Shown here: one piece after another, positions 1 to 8,088 of the stretch
How positions within the stretch are numbered: the first letter of the stretch is position 1
How the letters are laid out: every line of letters begins with the position of its first letter
From: Actinomycetales bacterium
Lineage (GTDB): Bacteria; Actinomycetota; Actinomycetes; Mycobacteriales; Micromonosporaceae
DNA: 64,000 nucleotides
Direction: 5' to 3'
Assembly (NCBI GenBank): GCA_002919305.1
Contig: PKFB01000002.1
Span: forward strand, 1-64,000
Made by a program: the position numbers and the translations under genes
Notes under the pieces: generated by a model
Database searches by the model: none
What the model saw: only the letters and a program-made list of their open reading frames with translations
Told to the model about the DNA's origin: nothing

Positions 1-298
1 CGGTGTGGGTTCGGTGCGGTACGGCGAGGCTGGGGATATTCCGGTGCCGGCCGACTATGACGGTGATGGTGAGTGGGAGTTGGCGGTGTTCCGGCCGTCG
101 GCGGGTACGTGGTTTATCCACGGTGTGGGTTCGGTGCGGTACGGCGAGGCCGGAGATATCCCGGTACCCGCCGACCACAACGGCGACGGGTATGCGGATC
201 CGGCCGTGTGGCGCCCCGGTATCGGAACCTGGTTCATCCTCGGCGGCCGCAGCCACCAGCACGGCCAACACGGTGACATCCCCGTGCCCTTGATGTGA
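1..298 (+). CDS. C-terminal end of an FG-GAP/VCBS-like repeat protein (partial)
   Basis: The reading frame is already open at the window edge and stops at 296-298, so only the C-terminal 98 residues or so are visible. They consist of a 40-residue unit (GSVRYGEAGDIPVPADYDGDG, then a WFIHG-type end) present twice, plus a diverged third start. The first two units are also nearly identical in DNA at 2-121 and 122-241. The DYDGDGE and DHNGDGY loops look like calcium-binding DxDGDG loops of FG-GAP/VCBS repeats, which usually build extracellular beta-propellers. The protein is therefore probably secreted or at the cell surface, but the signal region lies outside the window. Substrate and function cannot be told. 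Confidence 0.75.
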   Translation, partial: GVGSVRYGEAGDIPVPADYDGDGEWELAVFRPSAGTWFIHGVGSVRYGEAGDIPVPADHNGDGYADPAVWRPGIGTWFILGGRSHQHGQHGDIPVPLM

Positions 299-446
299 AT
301 GAAATTGAATTAGGTAGGGCGATTTGGTGACGGTCTGGCAACGTCAAGCGGCTGGCAGGCGTCGTGGCTCACAATCTCGGGCAGGGCGGGCGTAGGCTTC
401 TGCGGAGAGTGTTACTTCAGCCGCATCCGTAACGAGGAGTGGACTC

Positions 447-1595
447 GTGACCGGCGGTCGCCCACCCCGTGTGCTTGTCGACGCCACCAGTGTCCCGGCC
501 GACCGAGGTGGAGTCGGCCGCTACGTCGACGGACTGCTCGGTGCGCTCGGGCGCACCGACGCTGACCTGGTCGTGGTATGTCAACGCACCGATGCTGAGC
601 GGTACGCGCAGATGCTGCCGCGTGCCCAAGTGGAGCCTGCACCCAGCGCGGTGGCTCACAGACCGGCCCGCCTCGCATGGGAGCAGACGGGTTTGCCGCT
701 GTTCGCGCAGCATGTCGGCGCCCAGCTCATCCACTCGCCCTTCTACACCTGCCCGCTGCGGGCCAGCTGCCCGGTGACGGTGACGGTGCACGACGCGACC
801 TTCTTCACCGAGCCGGAGCACTATGACAAAGCGCGTGGCACCTTCTTCCGGTCAGCGATCAAGACATCTCTGCGTCGTGCAGCGCGAGTCATCGTCCCCA
901 GCAAGGCCACCCGGGACGAGTTGATCAGGCTGCTGGACGCCGACCCCACTAAGATCGACGTTGCCTATCACGGAGTAGACCCGCAGGCCTTCTACGTTCC
1001 CACTGAAGGCGAGAAAGCGCGGGTACGGGCGCGTCTGGGGCTCGTCGACACCCCGTACATCGCCTTCCTGGGCGCCAAGGAGCCCCGCAAGAACGTTCCG
1101 AACCTCATCCGGGGCTGGGTCGCGGCGGTCGCTGACCGGCCCAATCCGCCCGCCTTGGTAATCGCCGGCGGTTCTGGGCACGACGATGAGATCGACCGGG
1201 CCGTCGCTGAGGTGCCTCGTCATTTGAGGCTGCTACGTCCGGGATATCTGCGCTACGCCGACCTACCTGGGTACCTCGGCGGTGCGCTGATATCGGCCTA
1301 CCCCAGCCACGGTGAAGGCTTCGGGCTGCCGGTCCTGGAGGCCATGGCCTGCGGCTCCCCGGTGTTGACCACGCCGCGCCTCTCCCTGCCAGAGGTGGGG
1401 GGTGACGCCGTCGCGTACACCGGTGAGGACCCGGAGGCGATCGCCCGGGACCTGCGGGCGCTGCTCGACGACGAGGAACGACGCAAGGAGCTGGCCCGGC
1501 GTGGTGTGGCACGGGCCAAGGAGTTCACCTGGGAACAGAGCGCCGAGGCGCACCTCCAGGCTTGGCAGCGTGCAGCGGTGGTCTCCGTCGCCTGA
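447..1595 (+). CDS. GT4-family glycosyltransferase, probable mannosyltransferase
   Basis: 382 residues, the usual length for a GT4 (GT-B fold) retaining glycosyltransferase. The N-terminal domain has the glycine-rich acceptor-side loop ADRGGVGRY near residue 20. The C-terminal nucleotide-sugar domain has FLGAKEPRKN near 208-217 and the EX7E motif with E290 and E298 (EGFGLPVLE). The GTG start follows a GAGGAG ribosome site at 434-439. manC, which makes GDP-mannose, lies directly downstream, so a GDP-mannose donor and a role in mannosylated lipids or surface glycans is a reasonable inference; the acceptor is unknown. No membrane segment is seen, so it is probably cytosolic or peripheral. Confidence 0.85.
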   Translation: MTGGRPPRVLVDATSVPADRGGVGRYVDGLLGALGRTDADLVVVCQRTDAERYAQMLPRAQVEPAPSAVAHRPARLAWEQTGLPLFAQHVGAQLIHSPFYTCPLRASCPVTVTVHDATFFTEPEHYDKARGTFFRSAIKTSLRRAARVIVPSKATRDELIRLLDADPTKIDVAYHGVDPQAFYVPTEGEKARVRARLGLVDTPYIAFLGAKEPRKNVPNLIRGWVAAVADRPNPPALVIAGGSGHDDEIDRAVAEVPRHLRLLRPGYLRYADLPGYLGGALISAYPSHGEGFGLPVLEAMACGSPVLTTPRLSLPEVGGDAVAYTGEDPEAIARDLRALLDDEERRKELARRGVARAKEFTWEQSAEAHLQAWQRAAVVSVA

Positions 1596-1604
1596 CGGAT
1601 TGTC

Positions 1605-1641
1605 GAGGGCCGTTGAGGGGAGAACCTCCCTTGCGGCCCTC
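1605..1641 (+). terminator. Hairpin after the glycosyltransferase gene
   Basis: Arms GAGGGCCG (1605-1612) and CGGCCCTC (1634-1641) pair perfectly and enclose a smaller GAGG/CCTC stem. It lies 10 bp past the stop codon. It has no T tract, as is common in actinobacteria. Confidence 0.55.
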
Positions 1642-1781
1642 CCGGGGGGGCATTGTGTTGATCGCGTCTGGGCCCGGGTCCTGTCGCGGCGTCGCGCCGC
1701 GTCTGTCAGTATGACTCCCGTCTCACAAGATCCATCGTTTCCGTCACATCGAGATCCTTCACCTTGACCCGAGAGAGTCCT

Positions 1782-2876
1782 GTGCCCAGTTTGTACGCGG
1801 TGATCCCCGCCGGGGGCAGCGGTACCCGTCTGTGGCCCCTGTCCCGAGCCGCGCATCCCAAGTTCCTGCACCAGCTGACCGGTACGCCTCGGTCGTTACT
1901 GCAAGCCACCCGGGACCGGCTGGTACCCCTGTCCGGACCGGATCGGATCTTCGTGGTCACCGGGGTGGCCCATGCCGCCGCTGTGGCCCGGCAGTTGCCT
2001 GAGGTACCCGAAAGCAACATTCTCGTCGAGCCGTCGCCACGTGACTCCTGCGCCGCGATCGGACTCGCCGCCGCGATCATCGCCGAGCGGGATCCCACCG
2101 GAATCATGGGCTCCTTCGCGGCAGACCACCTCATTCCCGACGTGGAGCCCTTTGTGGCGGTGGTACGCGAGGCGATGGAGGTGGCCGCCGAGGGATACCT
2201 CACGACCGTCGGAATCACCCCCACGCACCCGGAGACCGGCTACGGTTACCTCCGCTGCGGCGCCTCATTGAGCATCGGCTCGGCCAAGCAGGTGGAGGAG
2301 TTCAAGGAGAAGCCCACCTTAGACGTCGCGCGTTCCTACCTGGAGTCGGGACGGTACCTGTGGAACGCGGGCATGTTCGTGTGGCGGGTGGATGTCTTCC
2401 TCGCCGAGCTGGAACGCCAGCAACCCGACCTCCACGCCGGCCTGCTCAAGATCGCGGCGGCCTGGCATACCCCCTCTCGGGAGGAGGTGCTGCACCGGGA
2501 GTGGCCTTCCCTGCCCCGGATCTCCGTCGACTACGCCGTGATGGAGGGAGCGGCGGCTGTCGGGCGGGTCGCCACGGTACCCGGCACCTTCCGCTGGAAC
2601 GACGTTGGTGACTTCCACACCGTGGGGATGACGCTGCCCGCGGACGACGAGGGCAATGTCGTGGTGGGGGACACCGAGGCCCAGGTGCTGCTGCGCGACA
2701 CCAGAGACACGGTGGTGGTGCCTCGCTCAGGGCGGCTACTGGCCACGCTGGGGGTCCGTGACTTGGTGGTGGTCGACACTCCTGACGCGTTGCTGGTGTG
2801 CGCGAGGGAACGTGCGCAGGAGGTCAAGCACTTCGTCGATGCTCTCAAGGAAACCGGCGACACCGCTTACGTCTGA
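1782..2876 (+). CDS. manC: Mannose-1-phosphate guanylyltransferase
   Basis: It makes GDP-mannose from mannose-1-phosphate and GTP in the cytosol, feeding mannosyltransferases. The nucleotidyltransferase signature GGSGTRLWPLSR is at the N-terminus, followed by the SPRDSCAAIG and FAADHLI segments of the family and the FKEKP segment. At 364 residues it is the short form, without a fused isomerase domain, which fits with the separate manA and manB genes at 12.6-17.7 kb. A TTG 18 bases upstream (1764) is in frame, but the GAGAG at 1771-1775 is correctly spaced for the GTG at 1782, and the conserved fold begins only a few residues later, so 1782 is preferred. Confidence 0.93.
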   Translation: MPSLYAVIPAGGSGTRLWPLSRAAHPKFLHQLTGTPRSLLQATRDRLVPLSGPDRIFVVTGVAHAAAVARQLPEVPESNILVEPSPRDSCAAIGLAAAIIAERDPTGIMGSFAADHLIPDVEPFVAVVREAMEVAAEGYLTTVGITPTHPETGYGYLRCGASLSIGSAKQVEEFKEKPTLDVARSYLESGRYLWNAGMFVWRVDVFLAELERQQPDLHAGLLKIAAAWHTPSREEVLHREWPSLPRISVDYAVMEGAAAVGRVATVPGTFRWNDVGDFHTVGMTLPADDEGNVVVGDTEAQVLLRDTRDTVVVPRSGRLLATLGVRDLVVVDTPDALLVCARERAQEVKHFVDALKETGDTAYV

Positions 2877-3181
2877 CAGCGACTGACAGCGGCCGGAAGC
2901 GGTACGCCGCCCATACGCGTCACGCTACGCGCATCACCTGCGGCGGGCGTGACGGCGCAGCGTGAGGGCACGGCCGGCCCGGATGGCCTCTGACCGTGGG
3001 TCTCTTATTAACCCATCGGTTTAAGGGCGAATCATCCGGCGCGGTCCGTGCCCCTTCGTCGTCCTTCGGCATGGACGCCCTTGAAGCGCCCGTGAGGAGG
3101 CGGCCAGGCTCTTGTGGCGTACCCATTCCGGCCAGGTGGCTGATGCCCGACGGTTGCGGCGGAACCATATCGTCGCGGGTC

Positions 3182-4228
3182 ATGCGATGCGTGAACCCGG
3201 TTGATCTCACCGTCGGTGTGAATGAGGCCAGCGATCTGCTGCCTGTCCACTCAAGCGAGTTACTGGCGGCCCGAGGCTGGCGACGCGCATTCTGGACCAC
3301 CCTGGACGAAGGGCCGGTCGAGGAATGCGTCGCGTTACTGGGGCTGCCCGAGGGTGAGGCGGACGACGGGCATTGGCAGGCGGAGCTGCTCTCCGCAGAC
3401 GCGGGACGTGAGACCGGTCGAACCGAGGACGGGGAGGCGTTGGCCTACCGGGATGGGTACGTCTATGTGTTCGGCTCCCACTTCGGCTCCAAGCGAGGAC
3501 CACTGCGGCCCCGGCGCGCATTCGTCGCACGATTCCGCGAGGAAGAGGCCATCGCGGGCGTGACACGTCTGGAGGTGGTGCGGAACAAGTTCCGGTTCCA
3601 TCGCGCCATCAATGACGCGCTCGCCGCCGCGAACATTCAGCCCCTCAAGCCGGGCAGCGAGGTGAACAAGCGCTTCATCGTGGAGACGATCGAACGGGGA
3701 CGGCAGCGCGGTAAGCGGTGGATCAGTCGAATCACCGAGGGCGATCTGCCGATCAATATTGAGGGGACCGCCTTCACCCCGGACGGCAGTTTGCTGGTCG
3801 GGCTGCGGTTCCCGGTGACCGAACAGGGTGAGCCACTGATCATCGAGTTGGCCGATGTGGAGGAGCTGTTCCACTCCAGCGGGTTACCGACGGTGAAACG
3901 GGTGTTCCGGCTGACCGGGGTGACTCCACCCGGCACGTTGACCGGGATCCGAGGCATGTCGGTACGGCCGGACGGGACGGTGGACGCCGTGGTGGGGTCG
4001 ATCGACGCCTTAGGGAAGCGGTCCGTGCTCCTGGACGAGCACCCCGAAGGTGGGGACGTGGAGTGTCGGCACGTGCGGTTCCAGCCACCGGTGAGCGGGG
4101 ATGCGGTCGAGGCGGAGGTGATCCGCGAGCTGACAGGCTTCCACAACGTGGAAGGTGTGGCCGAAGTGGACGGTGAGACGTACTACGTCACCGACGAGGA
4201 CCATCGGGTGGCGCTCTGGGTGGCCTGA
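3182..4228 (+). CDS. DUF3616-like hypothetical protein
   Basis: About 348 residues with no signal peptide or membrane segment. The middle holds a motif of the DUF3616 type (NIEGTAFTPDGSLLVGLR) and later segments GIRGMSVRPDG and NVEGVAEVDG. These look like successive blades of a beta-propeller that evaluate a query value. The frame is open back to 2996, but the first 60 codons read as non-conserved, arginine-rich filler, so a start at the ATG 3182 (or GTG 3191) is chosen; the ribosome site is weak for both. It is convergent with fbiB and ends 16 bases from it. Function is unknown. Confidence 0.6.
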   Translation: MRCVNPVDLTVGVNEASDLLPVHSSELLAARGWRRAFWTTLDEGPVEECVALLGLPEGEADDGHWQAELLSADAGRETGRTEDGEALAYRDGYVYVFGSHFGSKRGPLRPRRAFVARFREEEAIAGVTRLEVVRNKFRFHRAINDALAAANIQPLKPGSEVNKRFIVETIERGRQRGKRWISRITEGDLPINIEGTAFTPDGSLLVGLRFPVTEQGEPLIIELADVEELFHSSGLPTVKRVFRLTGVTPPGTLTGIRGMSVRPDGTVDAVVGSIDALGKRSVLLDEHPEGGDVECRHVRFQPPVSGDAVEAEVIRELTGFHNVEGVAEVDGETYYVTDEDHRVALWVA

Positions 4229-4244
4229 AGGAGCGACCGGTCGG

Positions 4245-5507
4245 TCACGAAGCCGGATGACCAACCGCGATGAGTCCGGCGGGGCGGCTGCCAGCCGGCG
4301 CGCCGAACAGGGCCAGCGCCGGCTCAGGCCACGGCCCGACCCACGGAACCCACCGGCTCCCCAAGCCCGCGGCGGCGAGGGCTGTCAGCAGGCGCTGCAC
4401 CAGGGACCCAGTGGTCAGATAGGTCACCGGATCGTCGTCCCGCGCTCCCGGCGGCAGCAGGGGTACGCCCAGCAGCGGTGCGGTACGCCACGCTGGATCG
4501 TCGGGGAACCCGGCGTCGCCGAGCGTGAGCAGCAGCTTCTCCCGTACGGTCACCGCGATCACGTCCAACCCCACTGACCGTGCCGATTCGGTGAGCAGAG
4601 CCGAATCGACCGCTTCGTCGGTGAACTGCTCGGTGGCACCCGCCAGACGCAGGACCTCTCGGCGGCCGGCCGCCCAGGCCTCCCTGGTGCCCAGGGCGAA
4701 CATGTCTCCCTCGCCCGAACGGACCAGCGCCGCAGCTCCCGGACCGTCCGGAGTCGGGTCCGCATCGGGGGACGACGGGGTAGACGACCAGGTGGCGGCC
4801 AGGTCCAGGCCACGGACCACCGCGACCGGGACCCCGCTGAGCTTCCCCTTCACCAGGTCGGCCGCCGCGGCGAGTTCATCGATCACCGCGGTCTGTGTCA
4901 TGTGGAGCTCGTTGCCGTAACGGTCGATGCGGCCCCGATGGTCCAGGAGAGGGGAGATCCCAGCGGCACCGATGGCGGTGTCCACCAGACCGATCCGCCA
5001 CGGCCGCCCCATGGTGTCGGAGATGATGACCGCGACGTCGACGCCGTACCGGTGACGCAGCTGCTGTCTGAGGCGTCGGGCCGAGGCATCGGGGTCGACC
5101 GGCAGCAGCACCAGCCAGCCTCGATCCACATTGGAGGTGTCGATCCCCGCGGAGGCGAGGACCAAGCCGTGCCGGGTCCGCACAATGCGGGTGGTGCCGC
5201 GTCGCGCCACCTCCGCGACCGCTTCAGCGCTGATCGCTTCCTGCCGCGCCGCCTCGGCGGCCACCGGATCGTCTGGGACGCGAAGCAGCCGGCCCTCGGC
5301 CTTGCTCACCACCTTGCTGGTCACCACCAGCACATCACCGTCGGCCAGCCAGGGGGCTGCGGTACCGATCAGGGCGGCGAGATCGTCACCGGGGCGTACC
5401 TCGGGGAGGCCGGTGACCGGCAGGACCTCCAGCCGTCCGGACAAGGCGGGCCCGAAGGAGTCGGTGCCGGGACCGGGGTGGTCCCTTCTGGGCTGGTCGC
5501 TGGTCAT
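4245..5507 (-). CDS. fbiB: Coenzyme F420:L-glutamate ligase / FMN-dependent dehydro-F420-0 reductase
   Basis: A two-domain FbiB of 420 residues. The N-terminal CofE-like ligase domain (about 1-245) carries the conserved SDTMGRPWRIG and YGNELHMTQ segments and adds glutamates to F420-0. The C-terminal domain (about 265-420) resembles a degenerate nitroreductase fold, which in mycobacterial FbiB binds FMN and reduces dehydro-F420-0. Its ATG overlaps the stop codon of fbiA by four bases (ATGA, 5504-5507), so the two are translationally coupled. The length is slightly under that of mycobacterial FbiB, but the domain order is the same. Confidence 0.93.
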   Translation of the reverse strand: MTSDQPRRDHPGPGTDSFGPALSGRLEVLPVTGLPEVRPGDDLAALIGTAAPWLADGDVLVVTSKVVSKAEGRLLRVPDDPVAAEAARQEAISAEAVAEVARRGTTRIVRTRHGLVLASAGIDTSNVDRGWLVLLPVDPDASARRLRQQLRHRYGVDVAVIISDTMGRPWRIGLVDTAIGAAGISPLLDHRGRIDRYGNELHMTQTAVIDELAAAADLVKGKLSGVPVAVVRGLDLAATWSSTPSSPDADPTPDGPGAAALVRSGEGDMFALGTREAWAAGRREVLRLAGATEQFTDEAVDSALLTESARSVGLDVIAVTVREKLLLTLGDAGFPDDPAWRTAPLLGVPLLPPGARDDDPVTYLTTGSLVQRLLTALAAAGLGSRWVPWVGPWPEPALALFGAPAGSRPAGLIAVGHPAS

Positions 5508-6448
5508 GACGCTAGGCCGGCGAGGGCGACGGCGTCGGCCACCATCCGCGCGGTCTCGGCCTCATCGGTCATCCACAGCGGACGCGCCAGAACGGTCACC
5601 CCCGGCACCTCGGTCTCCGCGTCCACGCTGTCCACCAACCAGCCGTCGAGCAACCCGCCAGCGGAACGCGCGCCATACATCTGACCGACTCCCTCCGCTG
5701 ACACCTTGACATCAAGGGCGGCCAGGCACCGGTCGGCCATTCCTCGCACGGGAGCGTCACCGATGATCGGGGAGAAGCCGATCACAGGGGCGTTACCGCC
5801 GCGTACCGCCTCCGCGATCCCGCTGATGGCCAAAATCGGTCCGATGCTGACCACCGGGTTGCTGGGGGCGATCAGGATAAGGTCGGCCTCCGCGATGGCG
5901 TCGAGGACTCCGGCGGCGGGCTTGGCTTGATCGGCGCCGACAAAGACGAACCGTTCAGCGGGCAATGACGCGCGGTGGCGTACCCACCATTCCTGGAAGT
6001 GCATCGCCTGACCGCCGGTGACCACGTGGGTCTCCACGCGATCGTCGGTCATCGGGAGCAGCCGGATCCCGGGCTTCCACCGCTGACAGAGCGCCTCTGT
6101 CACCGCCGACAGTGGATAACCGGCCGCGAGCATGCGGGTACGAATCAGGTGGGTGGCGATGTCACGGTCGCCTAACCCGAACCAGGTCGGCTCGGCACCG
6201 TAGCGCGCCAGCTCTTCTTTGACCACCCAACTTTCATCCCGACGTCCCCAACCGCGTTCGGGATCGGCCCCGCCGCCCAAGGTGTACATGACACTGTCAA
6301 GATCGGGGCAGATTCGCAGGCCGTGGATGACCAAGTCATCACCGGTATTGACAATCGCGGTCACCTGGTGATGATTTTCGGCCCAGGCGCGTACTCCGAG
6401 GAGGAAGCGAGCCCCGCCGATGCCTCCGGCGAGTACGACGATACGCAT
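5504..6448 (-). CDS. fbiA: 2-phospholactate/phosphoenolpyruvate transferase of F420 synthesis
   Basis: FbiA (CofD) joins the activated three-carbon phosphate moiety to FO, giving dehydro-F420-0 or F420-0. The N-terminus [18 protein letters not shown] is the signature nucleotide-binding loop. Further family segments are [24 protein letters not shown] and [15 protein letters not shown]. The frame is open 59 codons further upstream, but the conserved protein begins exactly at the ATG at 6448, giving 314 residues, the normal length. It is the first gene of the fbiA-fbiB operon. fbiC, for the FO precursor, lies 1.6 kb away on the other strand; fbiD is not in this window. Confidence 0.94.
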   Translation of the reverse strand: MRIVVLAGGIGGARFLLGVRAWAENHHQVTAIVNTGDDLVIHGLRICPDLDSVMYTLGGGADPERGWGRRDESWVVKEELARYGAEPTWFGLGDRDIATHLIRTRMLAAGYPLSAVTEALCQRWKPGIRLLPMTDDRVETHVVTGGQAMHFQEWWVRHRASLPAERFVFVGADQAKPAAGVLDAIAEADLILIAPSNPVVSIGPILAISGIAEAVRGGNAPVIGFSPIIGDAPVRGMADRCLAALDVKVSAEGVGQMYGARSAGGLLDGWLVDSVDAETEVPGVTVLARPLWMTDEAETARMVADAVALAGLAS

Positions 6449-6580
6449 TCCGCCATTCTTACCGATGAGTTTTTGCGCGACGCGCGGGACCGCTGTACCC
6501 GCATGTAATAGCCGGATGAGTCTAGGCTCGGCAGGGACAGAACCGGCTGTAACTGACACACCGCTACCCAAGGGGGAGCT

Positions 6581-7930
6581 GTGACCACCCAGACGACGGC
6601 CGAGGAGCAGACGGCCAGTCAGCACACCAAACCACTCCGGTCATTCATCGCCATCGTGGCGCTTGCGGTTACGGGCATCATGCTGTTGCTGGCGTTGGCC
6701 GACTGGCTGCTGCCGCCGGCCGACGCGTTGTCCTTTACCGATCGCTCGTACCTGAGCTTTTCTCAATTTGTGAGCGTCCCGATCATCGCGTTGCCGGTGA
6801 TCGCGGTCCTGGTAGCGACGCATGTGTCCCCCGTGCTTCCACAGGGTCGGGCCATCGCCCTCATTGCGCTGGTGGAGTACGGCGTGGCGGCGCTGTGCGG
6901 TCTGATCAGCGGGATCATGCGCCTGACCTTCACGCTTGACGAAGGGGACCCGGTCCCTAGTGGGAATCCGTCCAGCGTGTTCACCCAAGCTCCCAACCCG
7001 CAGCTGACCCGGATCGCCATCGAGGATCTGCTGCTCAACCTCAGCAAGCTTGCCCTGTTGGTGGCCGCAGCGCTGGTCACGGCGCGGGTCTTCCTGAAGC
7101 TGGCATCGGCTGCTCGCCCAGCTGCCCAGATGGGTGGGTACGGCCAGAGTCAGTTCGCCGGTTTCGGACAACCGACCTTCGGGCAGGAGGCTCAGCAGGC
7201 CGCGTTCGGCCAACCACAGGTTCAGGGAGCGACCGCCGTCGCCGCTCAGGCGGCCTACGGGCAGCAGTACGGCCAGCAGCAGGCGTACGGACAGGCGCCT
7301 CAGCAGCAAGCGGGCCAACAGCAAGGGGCTCAGCAGTACGGCCAGCCCGTCTACGGTCAGCAGCAGACCACCTCACCTGCCGGCTACCCCGCGCCGGGAA
7401 CGCAGCAGGGTGCGGGTACGCCCGGTGCGACCGCGCCGACCTCCGGCGCCCCGGCTGTCGCGCCTACCTCTGGATCACCTGCCGCTCCCACCGCCGGTGC
7501 CCCAGGGGCGGGATACACCTACACCCCGGGCACCCTCCCCGGTCAGGGCGTGACGAGCACCCCGACCGCCGGGGCCTCTTCGTGGGCGCCCACACCGCAG
7601 TATCCCGGTCAGCAAGCCCAGCAGAGCCAGCAAGCGCAGGCGGGGCAAGCCACTCAACCCGTCGCGGGTCAGCAGGCCCCGAGCTGGTCGCCGACGCAGC
7701 CTGTCGGATCGGCGCACCAGTCAGGCTCCTCACAGCCGGGTTCGGGACAGACCACGTCGTCGCCGAGTACGGCCGCTTGGCCTCCGGCGCCGGGACAGGA
7801 GCAGCGGTCAAGCAGCGTCGATGAGGCGCAACGTACTCAACTGATCCGACCCGAGGTACGGCAGCCCGCCGAGCAGCGGGATTCCTCGAATGAGGAGACC
7901 CAACGGCAGTGGAGCGGCGGCAGCGCCTGA
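6581..7930 (+). CDS. Four-helix membrane protein with long Gln/Pro/Gly-rich tail
   Basis: 449 residues. Residues 1-170 hold about four hydrophobic helices (roughly 22-42, 65-83, 92-115 and 148-170). The rest is a low-complexity region rich in Q, G, P, A, S and T, with GYGQ/YGQQ-like repeats near 185-255, lacking any folded domain. The GTG start follows AGGGGGAG at 6571-6578. Such proteins are common in actinobacteria and their role is not known; the tail could be a flexible cytoplasmic or extracellular scaffold. It is divergent from fbiA and precedes fbiC. No enzyme motif is visible. Confidence 0.75.
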   Translation: MTTQTTAEEQTASQHTKPLRSFIAIVALAVTGIMLLLALADWLLPPADALSFTDRSYLSFSQFVSVPIIALPVIAVLVATHVSPVLPQGRAIALIALVEYGVAALCGLISGIMRLTFTLDEGDPVPSGNPSSVFTQAPNPQLTRIAIEDLLLNLSKLALLVAAALVTARVFLKLASAARPAAQMGGYGQSQFAGFGQPTFGQEAQQAAFGQPQVQGATAVAAQAAYGQQYGQQQAYGQAPQQQAGQQQGAQQYGQPVYGQQQTTSPAGYPAPGTQQGAGTPGATAPTSGAPAVAPTSGSPAAPTAGAPGAGYTYTPGTLPGQGVTSTPTAGASSWAPTPQYPGQQAQQSQQAQAGQATQPVAGQQAPSWSPTQPVGSAHQSGSSQPGSGQTTSSPSTAAWPPAPGQEQRSSSVDEAQRTQLIRPEVRQPAEQRDSSNEETQRQWSGGSA

Positions 7931-8029
7931 CCCGACATCTCGCCACACCGAGCCGGGGCCGGCGCCACGGTACGCGGTGAACGGCCTGACAAATCAAGAA
8001 CGATGACTCGAGAGTGACGACCGACGCAT

Positions 8030-8061
8030 CCGGGGCGGCTGTCCGTGGATGGCCGCCCCGG
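8030..8061 (+). promoter_or_regulatory. Perfect 10-bp hairpin just before fbiC
   Basis: Arms CCGGGGCGGC (8030-8039) and GCCGCCCCGG (8052-8061) pair without mismatch around a 12-base loop. It lies 27 bases upstream of the ATG at 8089. It could be a terminator for the preceding gene, whose stop is 100 bp upstream, or a leader structure of fbiC. If fbiC starts at 8014 it would be coding sequence. Confidence 0.45.
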
Positions 8062-8088
8062 GCCATGACGGCGCACTACGCTCGTGTC

